In this document: in pieces, positions 39,501 to 50,820 of the stretch
How positions within the stretch are numbered: position 1 is the first letter of the stretch
How the letters are laid out: the number at the start of each line of letters is the position of its first letter
DNA from: Anastatus disparis
Taxonomy: Eukaryota > Arthropoda > Insecta > Hymenoptera > Eupelmidae
DNA: 64,000 nucleotides
Direction: 5' to 3'
Assembly: GCA_017163975.1 (NCBI GenBank)
Contig: JAFFSR010000221.1
Coordinates: 2,418,001 to 2,482,000 of the forward strand
Notes under the pieces: model-generated
What the model was told of the DNA's origin: nothing
The model's database searches: none
What the model saw: only the letters and a program-made list of their open reading frames with translations
Made by a program: the position numbers and the translations under genes

Positions 39501-41708
39501 GATTTATTATTTTATTTATTATTGTGAATTTTCATGATAAAATCTATTTTAGAATTAATTATTGGTATCAGATGCAATTTAAAATCAATATAAAAAGTAT
39601 TTATTAAAAATATTAAAGCTTAAAAAAACGTTTATTAAATATCTTGATTAATTATAATTAATAATAAAATGTTTTGCATTCAATTTTACAAAGTTAAAAA
39701 TTTTTAATTAAAAAAACATGTAATTTAATGAAAAACATCAAAGTTAAAAAATTCATGACTGCATAAATAAATAATTTTCAAAATTTGTTTTTTAAAATTT
39801 CTTTTTCACATCACGTAGACATTCATCTCTTTGCATCTTAAAAATTTACAAAAGAAAAAAGTTAACATACATTCTAACGAATTTTGAATAATTTATACAC
39901 GTCCAATTCTTTTAACACCTTACTCCTAACTCCACTGTTTACTCAAAGCATCATATATCCCAATCTCCTTGCGTCGGTGTTGCTCATCCAACCTTACGAA
40001 TTTCTTTTACAATTTAAACCGCTCGCTACATCGCTTAAGCATCATAGTAAAAAAAAAGAAAAGAAAAGATATACATAAACAGCAAAAGAAAAAAAAAACA
40101 AAGTCGAACAACAGTAGCCACACGCATCGCGTATACACATACACAGAGTGTAATTGGCGCGTGCAGCGGTTATGGCGGCCCAACAACGTTGCTCAGAAAT
40201 GGTCAGTCTGGCGCTTATTAGCCCAGTCGTGGTCTAATTGCTGCGCTTGCACGTGGATTATGAGTACGTTATATACCTTATATATATATATATATATTGT
40301 ATACCTGCATACACGTATACATTCATATATACATGAATACTTTGTACATAACGTAGATCCGTCGTCGCGTGTTAAAAACTGATCGGCAAAGGAGGTTTTA
40401 GTTAGCCTACTTAAGTTCAAAACACACATGGAATCTCGGTCTGAAAAATATCGCTCGATTCTTATGTACTTTTTTTTTCTTCTCTATTTTTTCTTTTTTT
40501 ACTGCGCGCGTGCAAACGCACACGCCTAAAGTAAATTTTATCGTTTTATTATTCGCGCGCAATGCGCACGCTTATGATTATGGATATGGAGTGCAGCGGT
40601 ATGCTTCTATTGTGCGAGAAAGAGCTTTTCTTTTTCTTTTTTTTTCTTTTTTGTTTCACTTTGTAACGGAACGATGAGCGTGGAAAATGGTACTGAGATA
40701 GTAGAATGCTTAATATTTAACGTTTTTATGTGTCGATTTGGGGTATATGACACTGCGATTTTTCTATTTACACTTGTTTTTTCTTTTCTTAAATACATAT
40801 ATTAAAGAAAATTGATGGTAATTTTTGGGTTAGATTTACGTGGATAAGTTAAGATAAATAGCTAGCATTAAGTTTAAAATATACATGTTTAACGTCTAAT
40901 CATATTCAATCTTGATAAATTTTGTGTGTAAAGAAAATTCAGTAGCACGATTTTATTCTCTGAAATTGAGTTGTTTCGAAATGCACCTGTTTTTCAAATA
41001 TTTACCATCGAAAGAAAATTAATCCAATTTTGAGTAAAATCATTATTTATTATTTAATTAATGATAATTAAATACTCTTCAACTTTATCATTCTTTATAT
41101 AATTAATTAACAAATTATTTGTTTTCAAATGATGACAGGTCGGATTCGTATAGAATGTTTTATACGATTTTAATAAATTGCTAGAATAATTAAACAAAAA
41201 GTAATATAATACCTCGAGTCTATACTTATGAATCGATGAAGCGACGAATTTATATATTCTGAATCCATAAAACTTCTTTTTTTTTTAGAAAAAGTAAGAT
41301 TAAAAATATATATTTACAAAAAAATTGAAAAAGTTCTGATTATTTTTTTATTTTTTCTTTCGTTCATACCAAATATATGTTTGGCATAAATAATTTTGAA
41401 ATATCGAGCATAATTCATATGAAAAATTTTATGAAATGATCTATACATCCACAATGACTACTTTAAAAATAAAAAATTTTCAAACTTTAATTGAAACTAA
41501 TTAGATCCTCTAAACATAATAGAAAGTATACATAATTACGTGTTAATCAGCATCATAACGTATTGGTTTACAACTTACATTAATTAAGTTGAAAGAAAAA
41601 CATCAACATTCTTCTTACGTTTCATAAACTAACTTTCCCAAAATCCACCGCAACTACATAAATTTCAAAAATCAATCAAACTTCTTTTTCTTTTTTTTTT
41701 GCTCTTGC
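36577..41708. other. Non-coding, possible long intron with two GC-raised islands
   Basis: Islands at 36980-37280 and 40110-40620 (with a (TA)n run at 40279-40298 and CGCGCGTGC words) may be regulatory. Between them AT-rich DNA without a gene. Confidence 0.4.
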
Positions 41709-41716
41709 TATATAAG
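41709..41716. repeat. Left 8-bp target-site duplication (TATATAAG)
   Basis: TATATAAG directly precedes the CAGGG end of the 10.8-kb unit. It is identical to the 8 bases at 52534-52541. The word is AT-rich, so a chance match cannot be fully excluded, but its placement at both exact ends is what hAT integration predicts. Confidence 0.65.
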
Positions 41717-41877
41717 CAGGGTTGGTTTCTGAAGGGCTCTACGCTCATAGTTCATGACTGAAAGACACATGGTGCTTCGTGGTGGCTTGAGGAGAGAACT
41801 ACAGCGCGAATGTCACGCCGCCACGCGGCACCATGTGTCCTTCAGTCATAAACTACGAGCGTAGAGCCTTTCTACAG
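41717..41877. repeat. Left foldback end of the composite unit
   Basis: Outer arm 41717-41813, then an inverted inner arm 41818-41876 with almost no spacer; the arms share the ACACATGGTGC core. The inner arm lacks the terminal 15 or so bases (no AACCAACCCTG) and ends in unrelated sequence, so this end is internally shortened compared with the right one. Just inside it, 41890-41910 is a perfect small hairpin (CTTGACATC / GATGTCAAG). Confidence 0.7.
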
Positions 41878-42909
41878 GATTCAATGTGCTTGACATCTGG
41901 GATGTCAAGTTTTGTTATTTTTTTCTCTTTCTTGACGTGTGGGGTTTCAATCATAGCAAACGGTATTACAAAGCTCCTTGAAATGTTATGTTACAATTTT
42001 GAGAAAAATGCTTTACCAAATTTATATTTCGATTAATTTTGAAATTGTATACGACCAGAAAATGGTAATCATCCAATGCCAAATTACTTCCTGTGTAAGA
42101 TTTAATAATATAACCATAATATTTTATTTGATATTTCAAAAATTTATTCCCAAAGATTATTGTCATTAAGATAAAAATTTAATTTTTATAAAATTTTAAA
42201 GAAAAATTTTATTTTCCATTTTCTATGTACCAAATATTCCATTATTAGCATATTTCATGAGTAATATATGGTAACTACACTTATAAATGTTTGTCAAAGG
42301 TCTTTCTTTTGCATGTTTTCATCTTGACAATCAAAATCTGATAAAAAACACGTTTGGTAATATGTTATCTTCATTAATAAATCTCTGTCTCATTTTTTTC
42401 GCAATATGTACTTACTAGAAAAATGCCATAAGCAAACCAAGGCTAAAGCAAAAAAGGCGTAACGAATTGAAAACACTTTGTAACAAGATATTCAAAACTT
42501 TATGAATAGAACAATAAATTTTCTCAAATTTACAATCAAGGCTTAATCTCGTCATTTAAGGTGTGAATTTTCGCTAATAAGGTTAGGTAATAATACTTGT
42601 ACAATGTAAATAATTATTTTATTTTATCTAATGTCAAAATTGAATTGGTAATAAAGATATAATTATTTAGTTATATAAATGAATACACTCGCATAATATC
42701 GTTAAATAGAAAAGAAGTTAAACTCAATATAAAATGATACGAATTTATCTTCAATTAATTATTTAATAAGAAAATCAATATTTGATTATAATACAATTTT
42801 ATAGATAGATTTTTTCATTAAAAAATCTACTTAAATATTAAATGTAGATCCTCTCTTAAAAAATTGATGTAAATGTAATGTGTATTATTTCCAAATAATA
42901 ATATTACTT
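41878..42909. other. Non-coding, left part of the composite unit and 3' flank of the ankyrin gene
   Basis: No gene. The first 60 bp hold the CTTGACATC/GATGTCAAG hairpin. On the minus strand the ankyrin stop codon is followed by AT-rich DNA with an ATTAAA-type polyadenylation candidate about 150 bp on; no strong AATAAA is obvious. Confidence 0.35.
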
Positions 42910-45900
42910 TCATTTAGTTTCGTTAATTCTAATTATATCTTGCTCTCTTAAATAACTGAGGATTTTTAAATTAGCTAAATGCAATGGATCATGAAAATTG
43001 AAAATTTCGTTTAAAAATATTGCTGCTACTTTAAGTAATCTTTGCTTTTTTAATTCCTTATAAAAATCTTTTAATAATGAATAATAAATTGGGAAATCAT
43101 AATTGAGTTCGTTCTCTGCACTATCTAATGCTTCGATTAAATCTTCATTTCTTGCATAACCAGATGCCATACCATTCTTCATTAAAATATTAAATAAACT
43201 TACATTCTCATAAACTTTTCGAATTTTCATTTTCTTTAACTCTTCTATACAATTTTTATAATAACATTTCGTTTCATAATCATGTTCAATAATTTCAAGA
43301 TCTTTTTCATTAACCCAAATATTTAAAAATAGCAATTTAGCTATATGTGCTATCAAAATATTTCTCACTTCATTATTGTTTGGTTTACGAAATACGTTCA
43401 AATGCGAATGACCTTCAACTGGACAAATTTTAACTATACGATAATTACGAGAATGTATAGCTGAATATAATGGTGTATATCCACGATCATCTATATAATT
43501 AACATTAGCACCTCTAGAAAGAAGAAGCTTACATGCTTCACTACGTCCATAATCAGCTGCATTATGTAATGGTGTAAGATTAGTTTTACTTCTAGCATTA
43601 ACATCAATACCATAATCAAGAAAGTATTGAATAACATCAACACGTGTATTTATAACGGCATTATGTAATTTTGTAAACATTTCCGGATTATTTTCACACT
43701 TAACAGTTTCGTAATTTAATAGTAACTTAATTGTACGAAGATCGCAATTATACAAAGCAAATCGTAATGCCTGTGACGCATAAGAACTTGTTTTATCACA
43801 TTTTCCTTTTCTTTCCAGTAATAATTTTATAACATCATAACTGCTATCATCGTACCTAACAGTTGCCCTTGTGAATGGTGTGTATCCGAATACAGTATCT
43901 GTGCTATAAATATCAGCACCATTATCTAGTAGTAATTCAACTACTGATATATTTCCTCTACTTGCAGCTATGTGTAATGGTGGAATTCCGAAATGATCGA
44001 GTTTATTTACAAAAGCACCTTTCGCCAACATTATTCGAGCGACTGTTGGATTTTGACTTCCTGCAGCGTGATGTAATGGACTTTCACCAACTCGATCGCC
44101 ATAATTTATATCTGCCCCGTGATCCAATAAAAATTCTATTAGTGACTCACAGTATCGGATCACATCAGCAGAATTCAAGTCACTGTAATTATTAAAATTT
44201 TAGTATCAAATCAATATTTTAATTAATGGAACTACATTATACTTCCTCCTCGTTCTCGTGATTAAAGACGTAGTACCGCTTCCTGACGTTAGTTGTCGCC
44301 ATATTTTAGAGCTAAAATTTTTAGCTCTCTTCATGCGCGCTTCTCAATCCTCATAAAGTATTTTGACGTCGAAGTCGCTGCACGTCAAACGAGAGCACTT
44401 AAAACATAAGTAGTCATAACAGTCGTGGAGTCCGAAGGAAAAAGAAAAACTCAAGAGTTTTGACGAAAAGAAATGTAGAATCTCCAACAAAACAAAGCGA
44501 AAACGTATCTTGGATGCAATCTCAAAATCAATAATTCACATGTCAGTGAGCACAGTTTTAGTTGTGACACCATAAATAATAGTTTTGAGTTCAGTTTTAG
44601 TTGAAACGACCGTAAACCAATAGGGTTTAATCGTGAAAAAATGCATTATATCCGTCAGAAAGAATACGAAAAAATAAAAGACCCGTATTTTTTTGTTTTT
44701 TAAAATATGATAATTGCAAAAGTTATAGCCAGTTGAAGTTAATACAATTTTGATATATATAGATATAGCGCCAATGTATACGACGTCATAATGTCGTGAT
44801 GTCACACAATTTCAACTGCCTCTATTTCTTTGAATTTACATTTTTATAATATAAGAAAAAATACGTGTCTTTTATTTTTTCTTTTTCTAAATGACAGTTA
44901 TAATGGATTCAAAAAAAAATTTTTATTCGCATACCCTATTGAAAAAACATGATGAGCGCACTTTTCGCTGTGACGTCATAAATAATCGGTACGAGTTCAG
45001 TTTTAGCTGAAACGACCGTTACTGCAATTAGAAAAACATGATGATGAACGCAGTTTTAGCTGTGACGTCATAAATAATCGGTGCGAGTTCAGTTTTAGCT
45101 GAAATGACCGTTAATAAACTTCCATAAAGCCTAATTTTTAACTAAGATACAAAAAAAGAAAAAAATAAAATAAAATTTATTATTCACGAAAATTCAATAC
45201 CAAAATGAAAATATTGACTCAAGTCGGGTCTTGACAAAGACGCGAGGGAATCGATTAAAAAAAAAAAAAATACGCACTCATTCTGTGAAAATGTGAATCT
45301 AGAACCACTAAATAGAAACACTGAAATTTTACGCGGCCTGAGCGAGATGTCACGTAAAAGAGATGAACATTTCAAACAGTCACATATAACAGCTGGTACA
45401 GTTCTCGCTTTATCCGCCATAGTCTTATCACTTTTCTGCATAAGTCGAAAGAGGTTGTAGATCAGGACGAATTTACTGAACTAATAGCAAACCTTGTGAC
45501 GATGTTATCCGACTTACTACACGCTAATACTATAGCCAGAAGAGCAGTTATTACTCTTTATGATTATGATAAAAAGTTTCAAAAGGTAAAAAAAAATTGA
45601 CCACGTTGTTATTTGGCACGCGTGTTACATGCTTACAAGCCCTCAAATGATCGAGGTAGACATGTAAACTTATAAGAAAACTCCTTTTCAATCGACAACT
45701 AACTCTTTAAACTGGAGCGGATACCGGCTGAAGAGACAGGCTTGGTGAACTGCAGGGAGATTGTATATCTCATGAATGCCTCAAGAAAAAGCTGATATCT
45801 TACAACAGTAGCAGCAAAGCGAGGCTACTTCACAACAGGTGTGAGCACAGGCGATGTAGATAATACAAGCCGATCGGTAAAAACAGTTTTACTAATAAGA

Positions 45901-48273
45901 AAATACAAACGATGAATATGTGAAAAATACAACTCCAGGTGATAGCATTCGTATAATAAAGAAGGTAAGGATATCAAGCCTCCTATGATTCTTAAATTTA
46001 GTAAATCAGAAGCACATGAATTTAAAATGGCTATAGAGAAACTATCAGGATTGTAGCAATCGAATCTTGTCAACCATCATTGGGTCGCCTCGTATCATCG
46101 TAATTCTAGAACCTTAAGACGGACGATACTTATAAATTTATATTAAATCTGAAAAGTTTAACGACTTACAAGGAGAGTGTTTCATTTTCGGGTCACGAAT
46201 TTTGCTCAGATTTTGGGAATGTTTTCTGGATGCAGAAATATAAAAAAAGCTAAAATTTTAGAGGCCAATGCTTAATATTTCCCTAGTAACAGGCAATTGA
46301 AGAAAATCACTAAAAAAGTTACTAGGTTTTCAAACGCTTATAGTTTCTCAGCATTGTTAGCTAGAAGCTTAAACTTTTTTAAATGAAAGGTGAGCTCAAA
46401 TCCTTTCGAAATAGCACCTGTAGCATTTCAAAATATTATTTTTTTCCAAAGTTAGAGCGTAATAATAATTGCGATATAAATAGCACATACACTAATTTTC
46501 TTTCGAAAAAAAGTCAGAGATACCTGGCCAGCGTTTGAACCCATGCCCACCGCGTTGAAGGCAAGAGCTCTAGCCGTTACAACACCGCGCTCTCTTACAC
46601 CACTGCGCTCTCAGAACAAAAGGTTCTGATAGTCTCATCTCATGTAATGTAATATTAAAGGTATTTGATACATAAATATTAATCTCTAAACATCTATATC
46701 TTTAATCACGAGAACGAGGAGGAAGTATAATTGAACGATCAAACAAGCTTACCTGTAAGTGAAGTTCGATCGTAATTATACGAGTCCTCGTTCAAAGTGA
46801 TCAAATCCCACCCATTTTTTACTTTTATACCATTAATAATTGTCACAACAATAATTAATCCCACCTTATTTAAAAACTATATGAGGATTGAGAAGCGCGC
46901 ATGAAGAGAGCTAAAAATTTTAACTCTAAAACATGGTGACATCTAACGTCAGGAAGCGGTACTATGTCTTGAATAACTTTGAACGAGGACTTATATAATT
47001 ACGATCGAACTTCACTTACAGGTAAGTTCGTTTGATCGTTCATTTATTTTTAAAACGATTCCATCTCAAATCATGCAGATCGATTGTTATTCTTATAAAA
47101 ATTATTCTATATCCACATAACAAATGTACGTGAAAAATACGACAAATATTGCAGGAGTAAGCGCATTTCAGACATGTACTTGTGTACGTACGTAGATTTT
47201 ATCTAATTGTGTATCTGTTACGTATGTATATTTGTTATGTGGATATGAAATAATTTTTTAAAATTTTTTGTATACCTTTAAAAAAAAACAAAATAATACA
47301 AATGCCACCTATATGAATATATAGATCTTGAGGCTAGCTAACCATAAAAAATTAAAGCAATTAAAAATAGCCTTTTTAAGAAAAATACAATTTTTATTTT
47401 TTACAAAAAGTCCCATTGCACTTTTGTTTCTTCATAGAAAAATTTAGAAAAGGTAGGAATCGACAGAGCATCTCCTACAGCATTAAATAAACCTAAATTA
47501 ATTCATAAAAGTCAGGAAAAAGACAAAATAGAACGATAGAAAAATAAATCTTGATTATTAAGAATCGAAAATTTTTGAGTTATTTTTTAAAAGTGCATAA
47601 AAAATGTATTTTGATATTTTATTTTTTCTGAATTCGAATTTTGTTCTTTCAATGTTTAAAAACTACAAATAATATTTAATATTTACAGAGAGAGAAAAGA
47701 AGAGTAAAAGTTGTGATACTTTTTATAAAAATTACAATACTTTATCATAAAGCTGCCACAGACTGTCATTATGGCCAAAAATTATCATAATTTATAGTAA
47801 AATTTGCAAGAAATATAGCAATTATAATATTTCTAGTAAATTTTACTATAAATTATGGTAATTTTTAGCCATAATGACATGTGGAAGCTTTACAATGAGT
47901 ATTGTAATTTTTTCTCTATTTTTCTTTCCGTACATGATTGTCTTTGCGAATTAAAAACATATAAAAATAAGACAAACCTGAAATAATCTACAACAGAATG
48001 AAGTAGTGTTTGGTAACGTCCGTTACGAGCATTGATATCGTAACCAGCTTCTATTAATAATTTTACAAAGTTCATGTTCATAGTAGCAGCTGCGACATTT
48101 AATAAATTTACACCACAAAAGGAACCATAGTCAAATGCATCAGCGTTGTGAAGAATTCTATTTACGTTAGTTTCATCAAAATCAGCGCAATAATCTTGAT
48201 AAGTAAGACTCAAATTCTTTTCAGTTTCTTTTTTCAAAAGTCTACTAAATTCTTCTACATCACCTTGGACCAT
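42910..48273 (-). CDS. Ankyrin-repeat protein with PRANC/F-box-like C-terminus (two exons)
   Basis: The coding sequence joins 48273-47978 and 44182-42910 (522 codons plus stop). The donor is TTTCAG|GTTTGT at 47977; the acceptor is ATTACAG at 44183. The split codon AG|T (Ser) keeps the frame and completes an ankyrin helix. The start is the ATG at 48273; the frame opens four codons earlier through non-ATG codons. An alternative is that TTAAATAG just before 48298 is an acceptor and an upstream exon exists. Residues about 50-365 form ankyrin repeats (TLLHSVVDYF, SPLHHAAG, PPLHIAASRG, TPLHNAADYG, TPLYSAIHSR, with GADI/GANV turns). Residues about 370-522 are helical, with a Cys/Lys-rich segment (KCYYKNCIEELKKMK) and a final LANLKILSYLREQDI that resembles the F-box-like end of PRANC proteins. 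Such proteins can recruit Cullin-1 ubiquitin ligases; that role is inferred. No break is seen in the frame. The repeat near residue 350 (KICPVEGHSHLNV) is degenerate. The gene is the cargo of the 10.8-kb unit. Confidence 0.8.
44543..45115. repeat. Three direct repeats with TGACGTCA (CRE-like) cores
   Basis: Copies lie at about 44543-44618, 44943-45029 and 45031-45115. The last two are adjacent and nearly identical; the first is diverged. Each contains a TGTGACGTCATAAATAATCG core followed by GTTCAGTTTTAGCTGAAAC and GACCGTT. The palindrome TGACGTCA stands at 44971-44978 and 45063-45070; copy 1 has TGACACCA instead. TGACGTCA is the consensus site for CREB/ATF factors; use as an element enhancer is inference. 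Confidence 0.6.
45454..45600 (+). pseudogene. Decayed ORF fragment inside the 2.5-kb element
   Basis: An open stretch of 48 codons ending in TGA reads DEFTELIANLVTMLSDLL, then an ARRAVITLYDYDKK segment, which has the helix pattern of a real protein. The frame continues upstream to about 45375 with less protein-like sequence and no good start. I do not recognise the family. It is on the opposite strand to the ankyrin gene and lies inside the inverted-repeat element, so a relic of an element protein is most likely. Confidence 0.35.
45946..46056 (+). pseudogene. Second decayed ORF fragment of the same element
   Basis: An open stretch of 36 codons before TAG includes KPPMILKFSKSEAHEFK and ends MAIEKLSGL. 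The sequence between it and 45600 is closed in all plus frames, so if both pieces came from one protein it is broken. The family is not recognised. Confidence 0.3.
46470..46592 (-). mobile_element. tRNA-derived SINE, family B (copy 1)
   Basis: On the minus strand the head runs from GAGCGCGGTGTTGTAACGGC at 46592 through AGAGCTCTTGCC (A-box region) to GGGTTCAAACGCTGGCCAGG (B-box region). The body TTTTTTTCGAAAGAAAATTA follows, then GTGTATGTGCTATTTATATC. The second copy is at 50821. The B box is mutated compared with that copy. Confidence 0.65.
46731..47044. mobile_element. MITE with about 70-bp TIRs carrying splice-donor motifs
   Basis: Arms 46731-46803 and 46970-47044 are inverted and about 90% alike. 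Ends read GAACGATCAAAC, with ACTTACCTGTAAGTGAAG in each arm (one base varies). That segment holds a 5' splice-site consensus on both strands (CAGGTAAG one way, CTGTAAGT the other). The interior matches part of the neighbouring 2.5-kb element. No clear target-site duplication was found. It lies in the intron of the ankyrin gene. Confidence 0.6.
47093..47262. repeat. Small palindromic element
   Basis: Inverted arms of about 35 bp sharing ATATCCACATAACAAAT, at 47093-47126 and 47225-47262. Non-coding, within the ankyrin gene intron. Confidence 0.5.
47727..47912. repeat. Palindromic element, arms about 90 bp
   Basis: Nearly the whole 186 bp folds on itself. The arms share AAAAATTACAATACT, TGTCATTATGGC and CATAATTTATAGTAAAATTT, with a few mismatches. 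It ends about 65 bp inside the intron from the donor of ankyrin exon 1, so a transcript hairpin could lie close to that splice site. Confidence 0.65.
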
Positions 48274-48527
48274 GGTCAAAATTAGATGCTTGGACCACTA
48301 TTTAATAAAAAATAATAAACAATCATACATTAATTTATAAATATTTTGTCAATTACTAATTTATGATGTTTATTATTTTTTCTTATTGTGATTTTAATAA
48401 AATATTTTTAAAAAAAGGAATCAAAGGCAATTCTATTCAAACAAAAATTTGTTTAAATAGAAATACCGTTGACTTCTTTTTTTTAATGATTTATTAATTA
48501 TTAATATGGAATCAGGTAATCTTATTC

Positions 48528-49258
48528 AAGGTATCAGTACTGAGTTTAAGCCAGGAAAAAAATCAAATTTTTTTGGTAGTCATAATTTTTTTTTTCTTAT
48601 GATATTAATTAATAAAACTTCTTTTTACCTCAAATATATATTAAATATAAAACTTTGATCCCTAAATAATTTTAAAAAACCTCATGCGATGCTTTAAATT
48701 CTTTTGAGTAGTCGAAAACTTGATTTTTTTAATTTTGGTACTTGCCGCAGACTTTCTCAGCCAATTTTCAACTAATAAACCTCAAAATTTCCAGGGATCT
48801 TAAGTTTATATATCTTCACAAAATAACAGTTTTAATTAAAAAAAAAAAAAAGAATTTAAAAGGTTGGCTTAGAAAAAGTTGATAAAATACATATTTTTGG
48901 GAATTTCATGTAAGTAATTCAATTCAACATTTACTTAAACTTATCTTATCAAAATTCCAGAACTGTTATTTTATGAAGATATATAAACTTAAGATCTCTG
49001 GAAATTTCGAGGTCAATTAGTTGAAAATTGGCTGAGAAAGTTCAAGTACCGAAATTTTAAAAATCAAGTTTTCGACAACTCAAAAGAATTTGAAGCATTG
49101 GATGAGGTTTTTTAAAATTATTCATGGATCAAAATTTTATATTTAATATATATTTAAAATAAAAAGAAGTTTTACTAATTAATATCATTAGAAAAAGAAA
49201 ATTATGACTACATTTAAATTTGATTTTTTTTCAGGCTTAAACTCAGTCCTGATACCTT
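48528..49258. mobile_element. Foldback element with about 300-bp arms upstream of the ankyrin gene
   Basis: Arms about 48528-48834 and 48962-49258 are inverted and roughly 85-90% alike; the termini share AAGGTATCAG and ACTGAGTTTAAGCC. The spacer is about 125 bp. It starts 255 bp upstream of the ankyrin start codon, so it is in or beside the promoter. No reading frame and no clear target-site duplication. Confidence 0.7.
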
Positions 49259-50820
49259 AATAAAATTTTCTTTTGAACTAAGGGAGTTATAAAAATTCAA
49301 ATTAAAATATGTTTAAAATATTTAAATTATTATATTTCATTTTCAAAATTTTTTTGTGGAATTTCGGAATCTAATAAAAAATATGTAAAAATAAATATTA
49401 AATTCAATTACAAAAAGATTACTGTCAATAAGTACTCTAAAATGGTAATTGAAAGTATTTAAAAGATATTGGAATTATTATTAGTATTTAAATGATAAGG
49501 AATCGTTATTTTTTATTTTATTATAAAAAAAGTTTTCATTTCGAAAAAAGTTTATTTAAATTGAATAAAATAATATTAATGTTAGAAAATATATTTAAAG
49601 TAATTTCACCAGCCTAAAATACATATCATGAACATTCTATCAGAAAATAAATTATTATGCATTTTTTCCGAACGGTCTTTGGTTTACTAACTAGTCATGT
49701 TTAAATTACATAATTTTAGGCTAATATTGATGTATTATTCATTAAATTAAATTTTACCTTATTTTTAAAGAAAAATATTTAAAGTCAACGTGCATAAATT
49801 GTACAATAAAATTTTGGATTATTAAGGGATTTGAATTCCAGTGAATGAATGTTTTGAGACAATAGCAAAAAATTGAAGTCATGTTGATTTTAATGTTTTT
49901 TAAATGAAGATGATCATTCTTTTAATTTTTCATTTATTTATAATTGTAAAATAAATATTTAATAAAAATAGACATTCTTGTTTTTAACAAGTTTTCAAAC
50001 CCTTACTAAAATCCAAATTTTTTTTTCTACCATATTTATAACTATGAAAAATAGTATAATAATGATGAAATCACTTTATGTATCACATATTTTTTATAAT
50101 TATTTAAATTTTAGTTCAAAATTATTAATAAGGAAAATAAAAATAACATACCATATCGATAAAGTAGTAAAATATAGGAAAGTTTGAAAAATCTAATGTG
50201 GCAGTCGTGGGTCTGGCCAACAGAAGCTATGCTTCCAATATATAGAAGTAGGTAGTGTAAAATTTGCAAAAATTCTAATTTTATTATTAGAATTAGTTAT
50301 TTTTAAATTGATCTATTATATTATTTAATTTAAAAAAATGATTGTAGTAGTAATAGAGGCCAGTATCACATTAAACCGAATAAAAATAATATATGAAAAA
50401 TAAAAATAAGAAGCATAGCTTCCACCATTTGAACAATGTTTTTCTTTTAATCGGCTAAACACAACTAAGGTTTTCCGAAGATCATAAACTTGGTAGAGGG
50501 AAAAGTAATATGGAGGAGCTGTGCCTCACCAATGTATATTTTCTAAACTCTGTAAGTCAATTGTTAGGAAATAGAAAATAGTATTGTATATCACTGCAAC
50601 GCACAGAGGGACGTCTCTACCCCCACCATGGAAATTTCACAACCTGTATATTGGGATCCGACATTTTGAGTGACGCCGTCTGGTGCTGAAAAATAAAAAC
50701 ACTCGTGCGGGAAATTTGAAAATAATCAATATACGCTAAAGAAAAGATAAAAAAAAATATTTTCTATAATTTGATAGTTATTATTAATTATTCTTATTAT
50801 TTATTAATCATAAAATCATT
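49259..50820. other. Non-coding, part of the 10.8-kb unit
   Basis: AT-rich with no supported gene. From 50190 to 50710 base composition rises and reads like an old decayed element; GAAGCTATGCTTCC at 50223 recurs inverted at 50411. The 50-70-codon open stretches here are AT-run artefacts. Confidence 0.5.

Larger units (their letters stand above)
44236..46731. mobile_element. 2.5-kb terminal-inverted-repeat element in the ankyrin gene intron
   Basis: The ends are inverted repeats of about 33 bp, 44236-44268 and 46699-46731, sharing ATTATACTTCCTCCTCGTTC and the adjoining TCGTGATTAAAGA. Inside are 77- to 87-bp direct repeats (44543-45115), two short decayed reading frames (45454-45600 and 45946-46056) and a second-family SINE (46470-46592). 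The sub-terminal sequence at 44265-44350 matches, inverted, 46875-46965 in the neighbouring element, so the two belong to one family. No intact transposase is visible. It lies wholly within the intron. Confidence 0.55.

Noticed and set aside
43420..43440. Frameshift in the ankyrin gene at KICPVEGHSHLNV
   Set aside because: Shifted frames hit a stop at once and the native frame continues into a sensible C-terminus, so it is read as a degenerate repeat.
44178..44178. Start of the ankyrin protein at the TTG here
   Set aside because: The exon has an acceptor four bases upstream and splices in phase to the 47978-48273 exon, which supplies an ATG.
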